Source: Hymenobacter armeniacus (GTDB lineage Bacteria > Bacteroidota > Bacteroidia > Cytophagales > Hymenobacteraceae). Taken from it: a stretch of 64,000 nt of DNA. The notes under the pieces were generated by a model that saw nothing but the letters and a program-made list of their open reading frames with translations, did no database searches and was not told the origin of the DNA. A program made the position numbers and the translations under genes. Positions 31,061 to 39,447 of the stretch are shown here, piece by piece (position 1 is the first letter of the stretch; every line of letters begins with the position of its first letter). Location: contig NZ_JACXAC010000006.1 of assembly GCF_014699055.1 (NCBI RefSeq), positions 1 to 64,000 of the forward strand, read 5' to 3'.

Positions 31061-32857
31061 ATGCTTCGTTTCCTCGCCGCTGGCCGTTTCCTTTTCCTGC
31101 TGTCATTGCTAATCGGGGCTGCTCCCGGGGCCGGGGCCCATCCCGCGGCCGACACCATTCCGCCGCCCAAGCGCGAGCTGCGCGGCATGTGGGTGGCCAC
31201 CGTCGAAAACATCGATTGGCCCAACCAGCGGGGCGAGTCGCCGGAGCAGTACCGCCGCGAGTACCGCCGCCTGCTCGACGCCGGCCAGCGCGCCGGCATC
31301 AACGCCGTGTTTGTGCAAATCCGGCCCGCCTCGGATGCCTTCTACCAATCCAACCTGGAGCCCTGGAGCAAGTGGCTGACCGGCACGCAGGGCAAAGCCC
31401 CGGCCGACGGCCAGGACCCCCTGCCCTTCCTCATCGTGGAGGCGCACCGGCGTGGCATGGAATTTCACGCCTGGTTCAACCCCTACCGCGCCACCATGGA
31501 CTCGGTGACGCGCCGCCTGGCCCCCACCCACCCCTACCGGCAGCACCCGGACTGGTTTCTGCGCTACGGCGGGCAGCTGCTGTATAACCCCGGCTTGCCG
31601 GCGGTGCGAGCCCACATCACCCGCGTGATACTGGACGTGGTGCGGCGCTACGACATCGACGCCGTACACTTCGACGACTACTTTTATCCCTACCCCGACC
31701 CGGGCAAGGTGTTTCACGACGAAGCCGCCTTCCGCGACTTCAACCCCACCGGCCTGGCCACGCTGGGCGACTGGCGCCGCGAAAACGTGAACATCCTCAT
31801 CCGGGACCTGCACGACAGCATTCAGGTGGCGAAGCGCTGGGTGAAGTTCGGCATCTCGCCCTTCGGCGTGTGGATGAACAAGTCGAAGGACTTTCCGCAG
31901 GGCTCCGACACGCGGGCCGGCCAGCCCTCCTATTCGAACCTTTACGCCGACACGCGCCTGTGGCTGGAAAAAGGCTGGATAGACTACATCGTGCCACAGC
32001 TGTACTGGAGCTCCAACTTCCGCCTCTGCCCCTACCCCGTGCTGGTGAACTGGTGGGCCGAAAACCACTTCGACCGCCACCTCTACATCGGCCACGGCAC
32101 CTACCGCATGCTGGAAAGCACCCGCTCCGACACCACCTGGCGCAACCCCCGCGAACTGCCCCGCCAAATCCGCCTCAACCGCGCCACCGAGGGCGAGGCC
32201 GTGGGCAGCGTGTTCTTCTCGGCCAAATCGGTGCTGCGCAACCCCCTGCACACCACCGACTCGCTCACCCAGGACCTGTTCCGCTACCCCGCCCTGGTGC
32301 CTTCCATGCCCTGGAAAGACGACCTGCCGCCCCTGCCCGTGGCCAACCTCACCCTGCGCCGCTTGGGGCCCCAAGTAACACTGAGCTGGCAGAGCGGCCC
32401 GCCCGCCGCCGACGGCGACGCGGCCACCTACTACGTGCTCTACCGCTTCGGGGCCAACGAGCCCAGCACGCCCCACGACCCCAGCCGCATCCTGGCATTG
32501 CCCCGCCCCGCGCCCGGCTACCCCGCCACCTACGTGGACACCACCGCCGTGCCCGGCCAGGCCTACGCCTACTACGTGACCGCCGTGGACCGCCTGCACA
32601 ACGAAGGCCGGCCCATGCGCGTGGTGAGCACCGGCCAGACCGGGCCCGAGCTGGCCGTGGGCCAGGCGCCCGGCGGAGCACCCCGCCCGGGTGCGCCCAC
32701 GTCGCCGCCTGTGGCCTCGCGCCCGGCCCAGCCCACCATCACCCTGCCCACCGCCGAGAGCCCGGAGAAAGCGGCGCCGTTCACCAAGGTCAAAATCAAG
32801 GAGAAGCCGGCGAAGAAGAAGGGCTTCTTCGGGCGGCTGTTTGGGGGGAAGGATTGA
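31061..32857 (+). CDS. Glycosyl hydrolase-like 10 (GHL10/DUF187) family protein with fibronectin-type domain
   Basis: A 598-residue exported protein. The signal peptide is about residues 1-26. The main domain (about 35-420) is a TIM-barrel of the GHL10 family, recognised by ELRGMWVATVENIDWP, NAVFVQIRPASDAFYQS, FHAWFNPYRAT, DIDAVHFDDYFYPYP and VKFGISPFGVW. These proteins are often found with cell-wall hydrolases, and E. coli YngK belongs here. A fibronectin type III-like domain (about 425-520) and a proline-rich then Lys-rich tail follow. ATG at 31061 is preferred over the TTG just before it. The substrate is unknown; context suggests cell-wall or amino-sugar polymers. Confidence 0.88.
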   Translation: MLRFLAAGRFLFLLSLLIGAAPGAGAHPAADTIPPPKRELRGMWVATVENIDWPNQRGESPEQYRREYRRLLDAGQRAGINAVFVQIRPASDAFYQSNLEPWSKWLTGTQGKAPADGQDPLPFLIVEAHRRGMEFHAWFNPYRATMDSVTRRLAPTHPYRQHPDWFLRYGGQLLYNPGLPAVRAHITRVILDVVRRYDIDAVHFDDYFYPYPDPGKVFHDEAAFRDFNPTGLATLGDWRRENVNILIRDLHDSIQVAKRWVKFGISPFGVWMNKSKDFPQGSDTRAGQPSYSNLYADTRLWLEKGWIDYIVPQLYWSSNFRLCPYPVLVNWWAENHFDRHLYIGHGTYRMLESTRSDTTWRNPRELPRQIRLNRATEGEAVGSVFFSAKSVLRNPLHTTDSLTQDLFRYPALVPSMPWKDDLPPLPVANLTLRRLGPQVTLSWQSGPPAADGDAATYYVLYRFGANEPSTPHDPSRILALPRPAPGYPATYVDTTAVPGQAYAYYVTAVDRLHNEGRPMRVVSTGQTGPELAVGQAPGGAPRPGAPTSPPVASRPAQPTITLPTAESPEKAAPFTKVKIKEKPAKKKGFFGRLFGGKD

Positions 32858-32898
32858 TGGTGAGGTAGCAACCAGTACCGCCACCAGTCCCGGTGCCC

Positions 32899-33070
32899 GT
32901 GGGCACACCGGGTAGGGGCAGCGCCGCACGTGGCGGGCCATGTGGGCACACCGGGTAAGCCCATTGCCACACGTGGCAGGCCAGGCAAGCACAGTGCCCA
33001 CCCGGCCCGCCGCATGCGGTAGGCCAGGTGGGCACTGTGGGAATACCCATCGCCGCACGCGGCGATGGCA
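32899..33070. repeat. Four 43-bp tandem repeats, each with a hairpin
   Basis: Units at 32899-32941, 32942-32984, 32985-33027 and 33028-33070. The consensus begins GTGGGCACACCGGG and ends GGCCAG. Each unit has a central short palindrome: CGCCGC-AC-GTGGCG, TGCCAC-AC-GTGGCA, GCCGC-AT-GCGGT and CGCCGC-AC-GCGGCG. In the last unit the stem extends to ten base pairs. Arms change together between units. The repeat period is not a multiple of three and the array lies between two convergent stop codons, so it is not coding. Confidence 0.88.
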
Positions 33071-33081
33071 GGAAAGAGCCG

Positions 33082-34308
33082 CTACAGCGACCGGTATTCG
33101 AACCGGACCCGGGCGGCGGCCCCGGCCGAGCCGGGCTTCACGCTCAGAATGCGCAGGAGCATCACCTCGGCGCCGCGCACGCGCACGGCAAACACGTCGT
33201 TGGCCGCCACGGTGCCCACGTCGGCCACGGTGGTGTTCTGGTAGAGGGCCGTGGCCACGGTGTTCACGGTGGGCGTGGTGTAGAAGCCGGCCGCTACTTG
33301 GGCGGGCGTGGCCCGGTAGAAGCGCGTGTTGTTGGCGGCGGAGATGGTGACGTTGCTGCCCGTGCCGCTCAGGAACAGGTCTTTGGCCGTGGCCGGGTTA
33401 GCAGCCGGCTCAATGGTGCCGGTGCGCAGGTTGAAGGCCAGCGAGTCGAGCGTGACGCTGGGGCCGCCCGCAATGCGGCCGGTGCGCAGCGTGGCCAGCG
33501 GCGTAGGCGTGGTCACGGCGATGACGGGCGCGGTGATGGTGAGCGTTTGCACGGCGGCGTAAGCTTCAAAAATGAAGGTGACGGGCTGGCCGTTGCTGTT
33601 GCGCGGGATGGTGGCGTCCACGGTGCGGGTGTTGGCCGCGCCGGTGGTGGGGTTGCGCACCACGCCAGCCCGCACCCGCGGCTGCGTGCCGATGCGGTAA
33701 AAGGTGGTCAGGCTGTCGACGGCTTTGGCGAGCGGGCTGGTGGTGGTGGCGCCCTTATTGAGAATCAGGGAATAACCAATGATATCGCCCTCGCTCTGGG
33801 CCGTACCCGCGAGGCCGTTGCGGTAGGTGGGCACAGGCGGCACGGTGGCAAACTCCAGCGTGGCCGGCGCGGCCACCGTGTAGGTGAAACGGCGCAGGCG
33901 CTTGGCGCCGTTCTGGAAGTTGAGCGTCACGTCCACGCGCACCAGCGTGCCGTTGGGGGCGGTGGCGGGCACGGTGTAGGGCACGGGCATCACCTGCAGG
34001 CCGCCGGTGGTGTTGTAGGTGCCGTTGGCCGGGAAGGTGCCGGTCACAGTAGAGTCGATTTTGCCAATGACCTGGAACACGGTCACGTCGCGCAGCTTGT
34101 CGGCTTCGGCGTACGACACGTAGAGCGGCACGGCTTCGGTGGGGGCGTAGCGGGTGGCCAGGGCCACGCGGGGCAGGCCCAGGCCGGCAAAGCCCGGCTC
34201 AGAGTCCGTGGTGTAATAGTCGTCGAGCTCGGCCTTTTTGCAGCCGCCGAGCAGCAGGCCCAGCAGCGGCAGCACCAGCAGCAGGGTGCGAAGAGAGAAA
34301 TGCTTCAT
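33082..34308 (-). CDS. Surface lipoprotein of susCD locus 1 (third gene)
   Basis: A 408-residue lipoprotein: MKHFSLRTLL... with lipobox LLGGC (Cys near 23) followed by KK. The body is Thr/Val/Ala-rich and beta-strand-like, in the style of SusE/SusF-type sugar-binding surface proteins that often follow susD, but no specific family is recognised. It is 55 bases downstream of susD on the same strand, so it is the last gene of a susC-susD-lipoprotein operon. The ATG at 34308 is supported by the signal sequence; upstream in-frame codons are ignored. A hairpin repeat array begins 12 bases after its stop. Confidence 0.78.
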   Translation of the reverse strand: MKHFSLRTLLLVLPLLGLLLGGCKKAELDDYYTTDSEPGFAGLGLPRVALATRYAPTEAVPLYVSYAEADKLRDVTVFQVIGKIDSTVTGTFPANGTYNTTGGLQVMPVPYTVPATAPNGTLVRVDVTLNFQNGAKRLRRFTYTVAAPATLEFATVPPVPTYRNGLAGTAQSEGDIIGYSLILNKGATTTSPLAKAVDSLTTFYRIGTQPRVRAGVVRNPTTGAANTRTVDATIPRNSNGQPVTFIFEAYAAVQTLTITAPVIAVTTPTPLATLRTGRIAGGPSVTLDSLAFNLRTGTIEPAANPATAKDLFLSGTGSNVTISAANNTRFYRATPAQVAAGFYTTPTVNTVATALYQNTTVADVGTVAANDVFAVRVRGAEVMLLRILSVKPGSAGAAARVRFEYRSL

Positions 34309-34363
34309 ATAACGGGGAGTTAAAATCTGGGGGATAGATGGCAACCAGCACGTCCGTGCAGCC

Positions 34364-35920
34364 TTAGGGGCGGTCAAACCACAGGGGCTTGGTCACGTAC
34401 TCGTTGTCGTTGCCCAGGGCGGTGCCCGATTCGGCGTAGAGGCCGGCCACGGCGTTCGGGTTCACGGTCACCTCGGTGGCGCCGGGCAGCAGGCGGCGGG
34501 GGTACTTGCCCTGCAGCGGGCCCGTGCCGTTGTTATTGTAGAAGGGGTACAGGAAATTGACGTAGATGTTGCGGTCAAAATCCAGGCGGCGCAGGTCCGA
34601 CCACGAGTCCGGGTTCAGGAACATGGCGATGTACTTCTGCTCCATGATGGAGCGCAGCGTGAGCTGGGCTTCGTTCTGGGGCACGGCGGCGCTGGCCAGG
34701 TAGGCGTTAATCTGGGCGTCGGAAATGAGGGGGAACGTGACCGTGGGGGGCGTGAACGTGCCGCCCGTGCTCACCTTCCGCATGTGCGCCCGGATGCCTT
34801 CGCGCAGCGCGGCCAGGGCCCGGGGCAGGTTGTTGGCCCGGAAAGCGGCTTCGGCCTCGATGAACTTGATTTCGTGGTAGGTGATGGCCTCGAAGTAGCC
34901 TAGGTCGCGGGCGTACCAGCCGCCGTAGAAATCGGTGAGCGTGGAGCCGGGCGTGAGGTTGGTGGTGGTGCCGCGGCCGGGGTCGGCGCCAGTGCTGGTG
35001 GTGGGCACCAGCACGCCAAAGCGCGGGTCGACCACGCCGGGGAAGGTTGTGCCGTTGAGGTACTTCACCACATTCGACGAGAAAGCCGCCCCGCCGAAGT
35101 TGCCGCGCGTCACCCCAAAAATGTTGGTGGTGTTCGAGAGCGGCGCCACGGCCACCTGGAAGTTGATTTGCGCGTCGTCGGCCGACGACGTGAACGCCTT
35201 GTCGCACAAGGCCAGCACGGCCGTGGGGTTGTAACTGGTCTTCTTGGTGAGGTGCTGGGCCTGGCGGGCCTTCAGGGCGTAGGCCAGGCGCACCCACTTG
35301 GCGGGGTCGCCTTTATACAGGATGTCGCCGCTTTCGCTGGGCGCCGTGGTGTAGAGGGGGCGGAAGTTGGCGCTGGCGGGCTTGGACATTTCCACCGCGC
35401 CTTCGTCGCAGAGCTGGTTGATGACGCCGTAGATGGACTCCTGCGAGTCGTACTTGGGCGTGAAGTTGGCGCCGCCCTGGTAGGCTTCGGAGTAGGGAAT
35501 GTCGCCGAGCATGTCGGTGGCGTGGGCCAGAATCATGGCTTGCATGATTTTGCCCGCGCCCACGTAGTACACCGAGCCTTCGGCCTCGGCCGCCTTCTGC
35601 ATCACCGGGATGTTGCCGCCGGCCTGGAAGTAGGAGAAGTTGAAAGTGTTGGTGCTTTGCGCATTGGTCAGGAAGTACTGGTCGTTGCCGCCGCTGTTGA
35701 GGGTGCGGCTCACCACGTACTGCGAGAGGTAGGGCGTGCGCAGCGCCGTGAACATCTGCACTTGGATGCCGTTCGAGATGATGCCCGGTAGCAGGAAGTT
35801 CGGCGTCGAGACGACGGGGTTGTTCGGGTTATTGTTCACGTCGAGAAACTTCTCGCACGCGGTGAGGGCACTGCCGCCAAGCAGCAGCCCGAGGCCCATT
35901 ATATAGCGGTTCAGGTTCAT
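34364..35920 (-). CDS. SusD/RagB-family nutrient-binding outer-membrane lipoprotein (locus 1)
   Basis: A 518-residue surface lipoprotein that forms the lid of a SusC TonB-dependent transporter. The lipobox is LTAC (Cys22), followed by EKFLDVNNNPNNP, the typical start of the SusD-like_2 subgroup. Tetratricopeptide-like helices follow (for example AGKIMQAMILAHATDMLGDIPYSEA), and YFEAITYHEIKFIEAEAAFR and DSWSDLRRLDF occur in the C-terminal half. The start is the ATG at 35920. It is 34 bases downstream of susC and surely co-transcribed. The ligand is not known. Confidence 0.93.
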   Translation of the reverse strand: MNLNRYIMGLGLLLGGSALTACEKFLDVNNNPNNPVVSTPNFLLPGIISNGIQVQMFTALRTPYLSQYVVSRTLNSGGNDQYFLTNAQSTNTFNFSYFQAGGNIPVMQKAAEAEGSVYYVGAGKIMQAMILAHATDMLGDIPYSEAYQGGANFTPKYDSQESIYGVINQLCDEGAVEMSKPASANFRPLYTTAPSESGDILYKGDPAKWVRLAYALKARQAQHLTKKTSYNPTAVLALCDKAFTSSADDAQINFQVAVAPLSNTTNIFGVTRGNFGGAAFSSNVVKYLNGTTFPGVVDPRFGVLVPTTSTGADPGRGTTTNLTPGSTLTDFYGGWYARDLGYFEAITYHEIKFIEAEAAFRANNLPRALAALREGIRAHMRKVSTGGTFTPPTVTFPLISDAQINAYLASAAVPQNEAQLTLRSIMEQKYIAMFLNPDSWSDLRRLDFDRNIYVNFLYPFYNNNGTGPLQGKYPRRLLPGATEVTVNPNAVAGLYAESGTALGNDNEYVTKPLWFDRP

Positions 35921-35954
35921 ATCAGAAAGCGGGAAGGACAGCTTGAGCCGTCGT

Positions 35955-38900
35955 TTAGAAGTTAACGCGCAACGCCATGTCCACGCCGCGAGTGCCCGGC
36001 GTGTTGCCGTAATCGAAGCCGTTGGAGCCACCGCCGCGCACGCCGGCGCCAGCGGCCGAGGTTTCGGGGTCGGCGCCGGTGTACTTGGTGAACAGCACCA
36101 GGTTGCGGCCCGTCACGCTCAGCTCGGCGCCCTTGATGAAGCCGGTGCGCGAGAGCAGCGTGGTGGGCAGGGCGTAGCTCAGCGTCACGTAGCGCAGGCG
36201 GGCCCACGAGCCGTCTTCGATGAAGGCCGTGCCCGCCGCGCCCAGAATGCTGGTGTAGTAGGTCTGGGTGAGCTCCACGGGGCGCGTGTTTTTCGAATAG
36301 CTGCCGTCGGCGTTGCGAATCACGCCGTCGAACACCACCTGCTTGTACCGGTCTTCGGTGCGCTTCGAGGTGCCCACGCGGGTCTGGTACCAGTCGTTGC
36401 CGTTAATCACGACGCCGCCCACGCGGAAATCCATCAGCGAGGTCAGCGAGAGGCCCTTGTAGGTGAAGGTGTTGGTGAACTGCGTGGTGAAGCGCGGGGC
36501 GCGGTTGCCGGCGTAGGTGAACAAAGGATTGACGGATGGGTAGCCGGTGGTCGAGTTGATAATCATCTGGCCGTAGAACTCGCTGCTGGGGTCGGTCACG
36601 CGGTTGAAGTCCGAGGCGCCCACGCCCGAGATGGGGCGGCCGGGGAAGGCGCCGCCCTCGTGCACGTCCGTGATGAAGGCATCGGACTGGAACACCACCG
36701 TGAGCGGGAAGGGCAGTTCCTCCACGCGGTTGGTGTTGTGGTAGAAGTTGGCGATGATGTCCCAGCTGAAGTCCTTGGCCTTGATGGGCGTGCCGGTCAG
36801 CGAGATTTCCTGGCCTTCGTTGGTCACGATGCCGCCGTTGATGTACTGCAGGATGAAGCCAGCGGCCTGGCTCACGCGGGGCGCAATAATCTGGTCCTTG
36901 GTGCGCGAGTAGTAGTAGTTGAAGTCCAGCCCCAGGCGGTTCTTGAAGAACTGCAGGTTGATGCCGGCTTCGTAGGTGCGGGTGCGCTCGGGGCGCAGGT
37001 TGGGGTTCGAGCCGAAGAAGTCGTTGCGGAAGCCGCCGCCGATGTAGGTGTTCTGCGTGAGCGCCGACAGGATGCGGTAGGGCTGGGTGTCTTTGCCCAC
37101 CTCGGCCACCGAGCCGCGGATTTTGCCGTAGTTCAGGATGTTGCTCTGGTCCAGGCCCAGGGCCTTGGTGAACTCGTAGCCCAGGCCGGCCGAGCCGTAG
37201 AGGAAGCCCTTGCCGTAAATTTTGTTCTCATCGGGCCGCGGCAGCGTCGACGACTGGTCGTAGCGGCCCTGGAATTCGAGGAACAGCTGGTTGAACAGCG
37301 TCAGGTTCAGGCGGGCAAAGTTGCCGATGAGGTGGCGCTTGGAGTCGCGCTGCAGGGCGTTGCGGTTCACCGTGTTGTTGAGGCCCACGAAGTTGGGGTT
37401 CTGGAAAATCAGGCCGATGTAGTCCACGGCCTGGTCCATGTTTTCCTCCAGCGTGTTGCCCAGCACCAGCGTGGTGCCCACGTTCTGGCCAAAGTCGTGG
37501 TTGAAGGTGGCCAGCGTGGTAGCCGTGGTCAGGCGGAATTGGTCCACGGTTTCGGCGATGCCGCCGTTCTGGTTGCCCACCTGCGAGGTGCCCACGGCGC
37601 GCACCGACGTCACGCGCGAGGTGTACAAGTCGGTGCCGATGTTGTGGCTCAGCGTGAGCCACGGCGCCACTTTGTAGCTCAGCTGCACGTTGCCGATGAA
37701 GCGGTTGGTGCGGTCGGTCTGGGGGTTGTTGTTCACCGTCCAGTAGGGGTTGTCGGCGTCGGCGTCGGTGCCGTTGCCCAGCGCCAGCAGGCGCCGACGG
37801 GTGCCGTCGGGGTTCAGGTAGTTGCGGGCATCGTCGTCGCGCGGCCAGTTCAGCAGGCTCAGCAAGAAGCCGCCGGTCGAGCCAAACAGGCCCGGTCCCT
37901 GGATGGGCCGCTCGCCGCCCGACGTCAGGTACTGGGCCGAGCCGCTCACCTTCAGGCGCTCCGTGATGGCGGCCGTGCCCGAGAGGCGCACGGTGCTTTT
38001 GTCGTACTTGCTGCTCGGCGTCACGCCCTGCTGCTGCAGGTTCGAGGCCGACACGAAGAAGCTGGCCTTCTCGGAGCCGCCCGACAGGTTCAGGAAGTTC
38101 TGGAAGGCGTTGCCTTTGCGGAAGAAGTTGCCCACGTTGTCGTACACTTCCTCGCCGGGCGCAAAGCGCGGGCCGAACGAAATGCGGGTGGTAGGGTCGG
38201 CCAGGCCGCTGCTGCCGCGCTTGTAGAGGCTCTGCATTTGGGGCAGGCGGCTCACCTCGTCCACCGAGTACTGGGTGCGGTAGTTGAGCGTGGTGGTGCC
38301 GGCCTTGCCTTTTTTGGTGGTGATGACCACGGCGCCGCCCGCCGCGCGCAGGCCGTACAGGGCCGCCGCGGCCGGGCCTTTCAGCACCGTGATGCTCTCA
38401 ATATCTTCGGGGTTGAGGTCGCCGGCGCGGTTCGAGGAACCCACCGAGCGGCCCAGCAGGCCGTTGAAGGCCGAGCCGCCGCCCGGCGCCGTGCTCTCCT
38501 GAAAGGAGCCGTTGTCCATAATCATCCCGTCGATGACGAACAGCGGCTGGTTGTCGCCGTCGAGCGAGGTGCCGCCCCGGATGATGATGCTGGCGCCCTC
38601 GCCCGGCGCGCCGCCCGACGAGGTGATGTTGACGCCCGCCACCTTGCCCTGCAGGGCGTTCACCACGTTGGTCTGGCGCGAGTCGATGATGTCTTTGCTT
38701 TTCACTTCCTGCACGGCCGTCACCAGCTCGCGCTTGGCCTGCGGAATGCCGTAGGAGGTCACCACCACCTCGTCGAGGCCGGTGGTGCTTTCCTTCAGGC
38801 CCACGTCCACGGCGCCTTCGGCGGGCACGGCGCGCTCCTGCGAGGCGTAGCCGATGAAGCTGAACACGAGGGTGGCGCCCGGCGCGGCCTGCACCGAGTA

Positions 38901-39089
38901 GCGGCCGTCGGAGCCGGAGGTGCTGCCCGTGGTGGTGCCCTTCACGAGGACGGTGACGCCCGGCAGCGGGGTTTGGTCGGTGCTGGACGTGACGATGCCC
39001 GACACGGTGCGGGTCGCCGTCTGGGCCCAGCTAGGCGGCGCCAGCAGCACGCCCAGCAATAGCAGGAATAGCCAGTATTTTTTTTTCAT
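35955..39089 (-). CDS. SusC/RagA-family TonB-dependent outer-membrane transporter (locus 1)
   Basis: A 1,044-residue porin that imports oligomers or siderophores using TonB energy. Signal peptide 1-22, then a carboxypeptidase-regulatory-like domain (about 28-105), a TonB-box-like segment near LDEVVVTSYG, the plug domain (LQGKVAGVNI, PLFVIDGM), and a 22-stranded barrel ending in a C-terminal Phe (MALRVNF), as is usual. The start at 39089 is ATG. Its leader contains an intrinsic terminator, suggesting control by premature termination. It forms an operon with susD and a lipoprotein gene. Confidence 0.94.
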   Translation of the reverse strand: MKKKYWLFLLLLGVLLAPPSWAQTATRTVSGIVTSSTDQTPLPGVTVLVKGTTTGSTSGSDGRYSVQAAPGATLVFSFIGYASQERAVPAEGAVDVGLKESTTGLDEVVVTSYGIPQAKRELVTAVQEVKSKDIIDSRQTNVVNALQGKVAGVNITSSGGAPGEGASIIIRGGTSLDGDNQPLFVIDGMIMDNGSFQESTAPGGGSAFNGLLGRSVGSSNRAGDLNPEDIESITVLKGPAAAALYGLRAAGGAVVITTKKGKAGTTTLNYRTQYSVDEVSRLPQMQSLYKRGSSGLADPTTRISFGPRFAPGEEVYDNVGNFFRKGNAFQNFLNLSGGSEKASFFVSASNLQQQGVTPSSKYDKSTVRLSGTAAITERLKVSGSAQYLTSGGERPIQGPGLFGSTGGFLLSLLNWPRDDDARNYLNPDGTRRRLLALGNGTDADADNPYWTVNNNPQTDRTNRFIGNVQLSYKVAPWLTLSHNIGTDLYTSRVTSVRAVGTSQVGNQNGGIAETVDQFRLTTATTLATFNHDFGQNVGTTLVLGNTLEENMDQAVDYIGLIFQNPNFVGLNNTVNRNALQRDSKRHLIGNFARLNLTLFNQLFLEFQGRYDQSSTLPRPDENKIYGKGFLYGSAGLGYEFTKALGLDQSNILNYGKIRGSVAEVGKDTQPYRILSALTQNTYIGGGFRNDFFGSNPNLRPERTRTYEAGINLQFFKNRLGLDFNYYYSRTKDQIIAPRVSQAAGFILQYINGGIVTNEGQEISLTGTPIKAKDFSWDIIANFYHNTNRVEELPFPLTVVFQSDAFITDVHEGGAFPGRPISGVGASDFNRVTDPSSEFYGQMIINSTTGYPSVNPLFTYAGNRAPRFTTQFTNTFTYKGLSLTSLMDFRVGGVVINGNDWYQTRVGTSKRTEDRYKQVVFDGVIRNADGSYSKNTRPVELTQTYYTSILGAAGTAFIEDGSWARLRYVTLSYALPTTLLSRTGFIKGAELSVTGRNLVLFTKYTGADPETSAAGAGVRGGGSNGFDYGNTPGTRGVDMALRVNF

Positions 39090-39124
39090 GAGAAAGAATG
39101 AATTGGTGGGAAAAGGGAATCAAT

Positions 39125-39167
39125 AAAAAAGCCGGAACCCGGGCACGGCGCGCCGTTAGGTTCCGGC
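39125..39167 (-). terminator. Intrinsic terminator in the leader of susC (locus 1)
   Basis: On the minus strand GCCGGAACC (39159-39167) pairs with GGTTCCGGC (39131-39139), with an extra inner hairpin ACGGCG/CGCCGT, followed by six T (39125-39130). It lies 36 bases before the susC ATG and on the same strand. No other minus-strand gene upstream could need it. A promoter-like TTG-N21-GACCTTTG is just upstream (box at about 39169-39176). Confidence 0.78.
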
Positions 39168-39447
39168 CCAAAGGTCGGCAAAATAGCTATGCACTTACAA
39201 CACAGGGCCTTGTAGTTCATACAGGCAGGCAGAGTCGCTCAAAATGGAAAGGAAAGGTTCAAATGTGCGAAACAATTGGGCAATTTTCCCGCAATCGTTC
39301 CCAACAAAATGCGAACAGCGAAGCCCCGCTCGTCCCAATAATTTTATCTTGTTTATTAGAAATTATCTATTTGCTATTTGTGAAGTTTTGATTCGTGCCG
39401 GGCATTCGCCAACTTACCGGCCCCTCCCACCCTAGCCCTTGTTTTTT

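Noticed and set aside
31109..33058. A 649-codon frame opposite the GHL10 gene that runs through the 43-bp repeats
   Set aside because: Shadow frame. The repeat period of 43 is not a multiple of three, so the repeats do not encode a protein repeat.
32899..33070. CRISPR-like array
   Set aside because: The four repeats are directly adjacent without unique spacers and no cas gene is present, so it is a tandem repeat and not a CRISPR.
35943..39062. A 1,039-codon open frame on the plus strand opposite susC (locus 1)
   Set aside because: It is an antisense shadow created by high GC and codon bias. Its translation is low-complexity Ala/Gly/Val/His/Arg without domains, while the other strand encodes a complete SusC.
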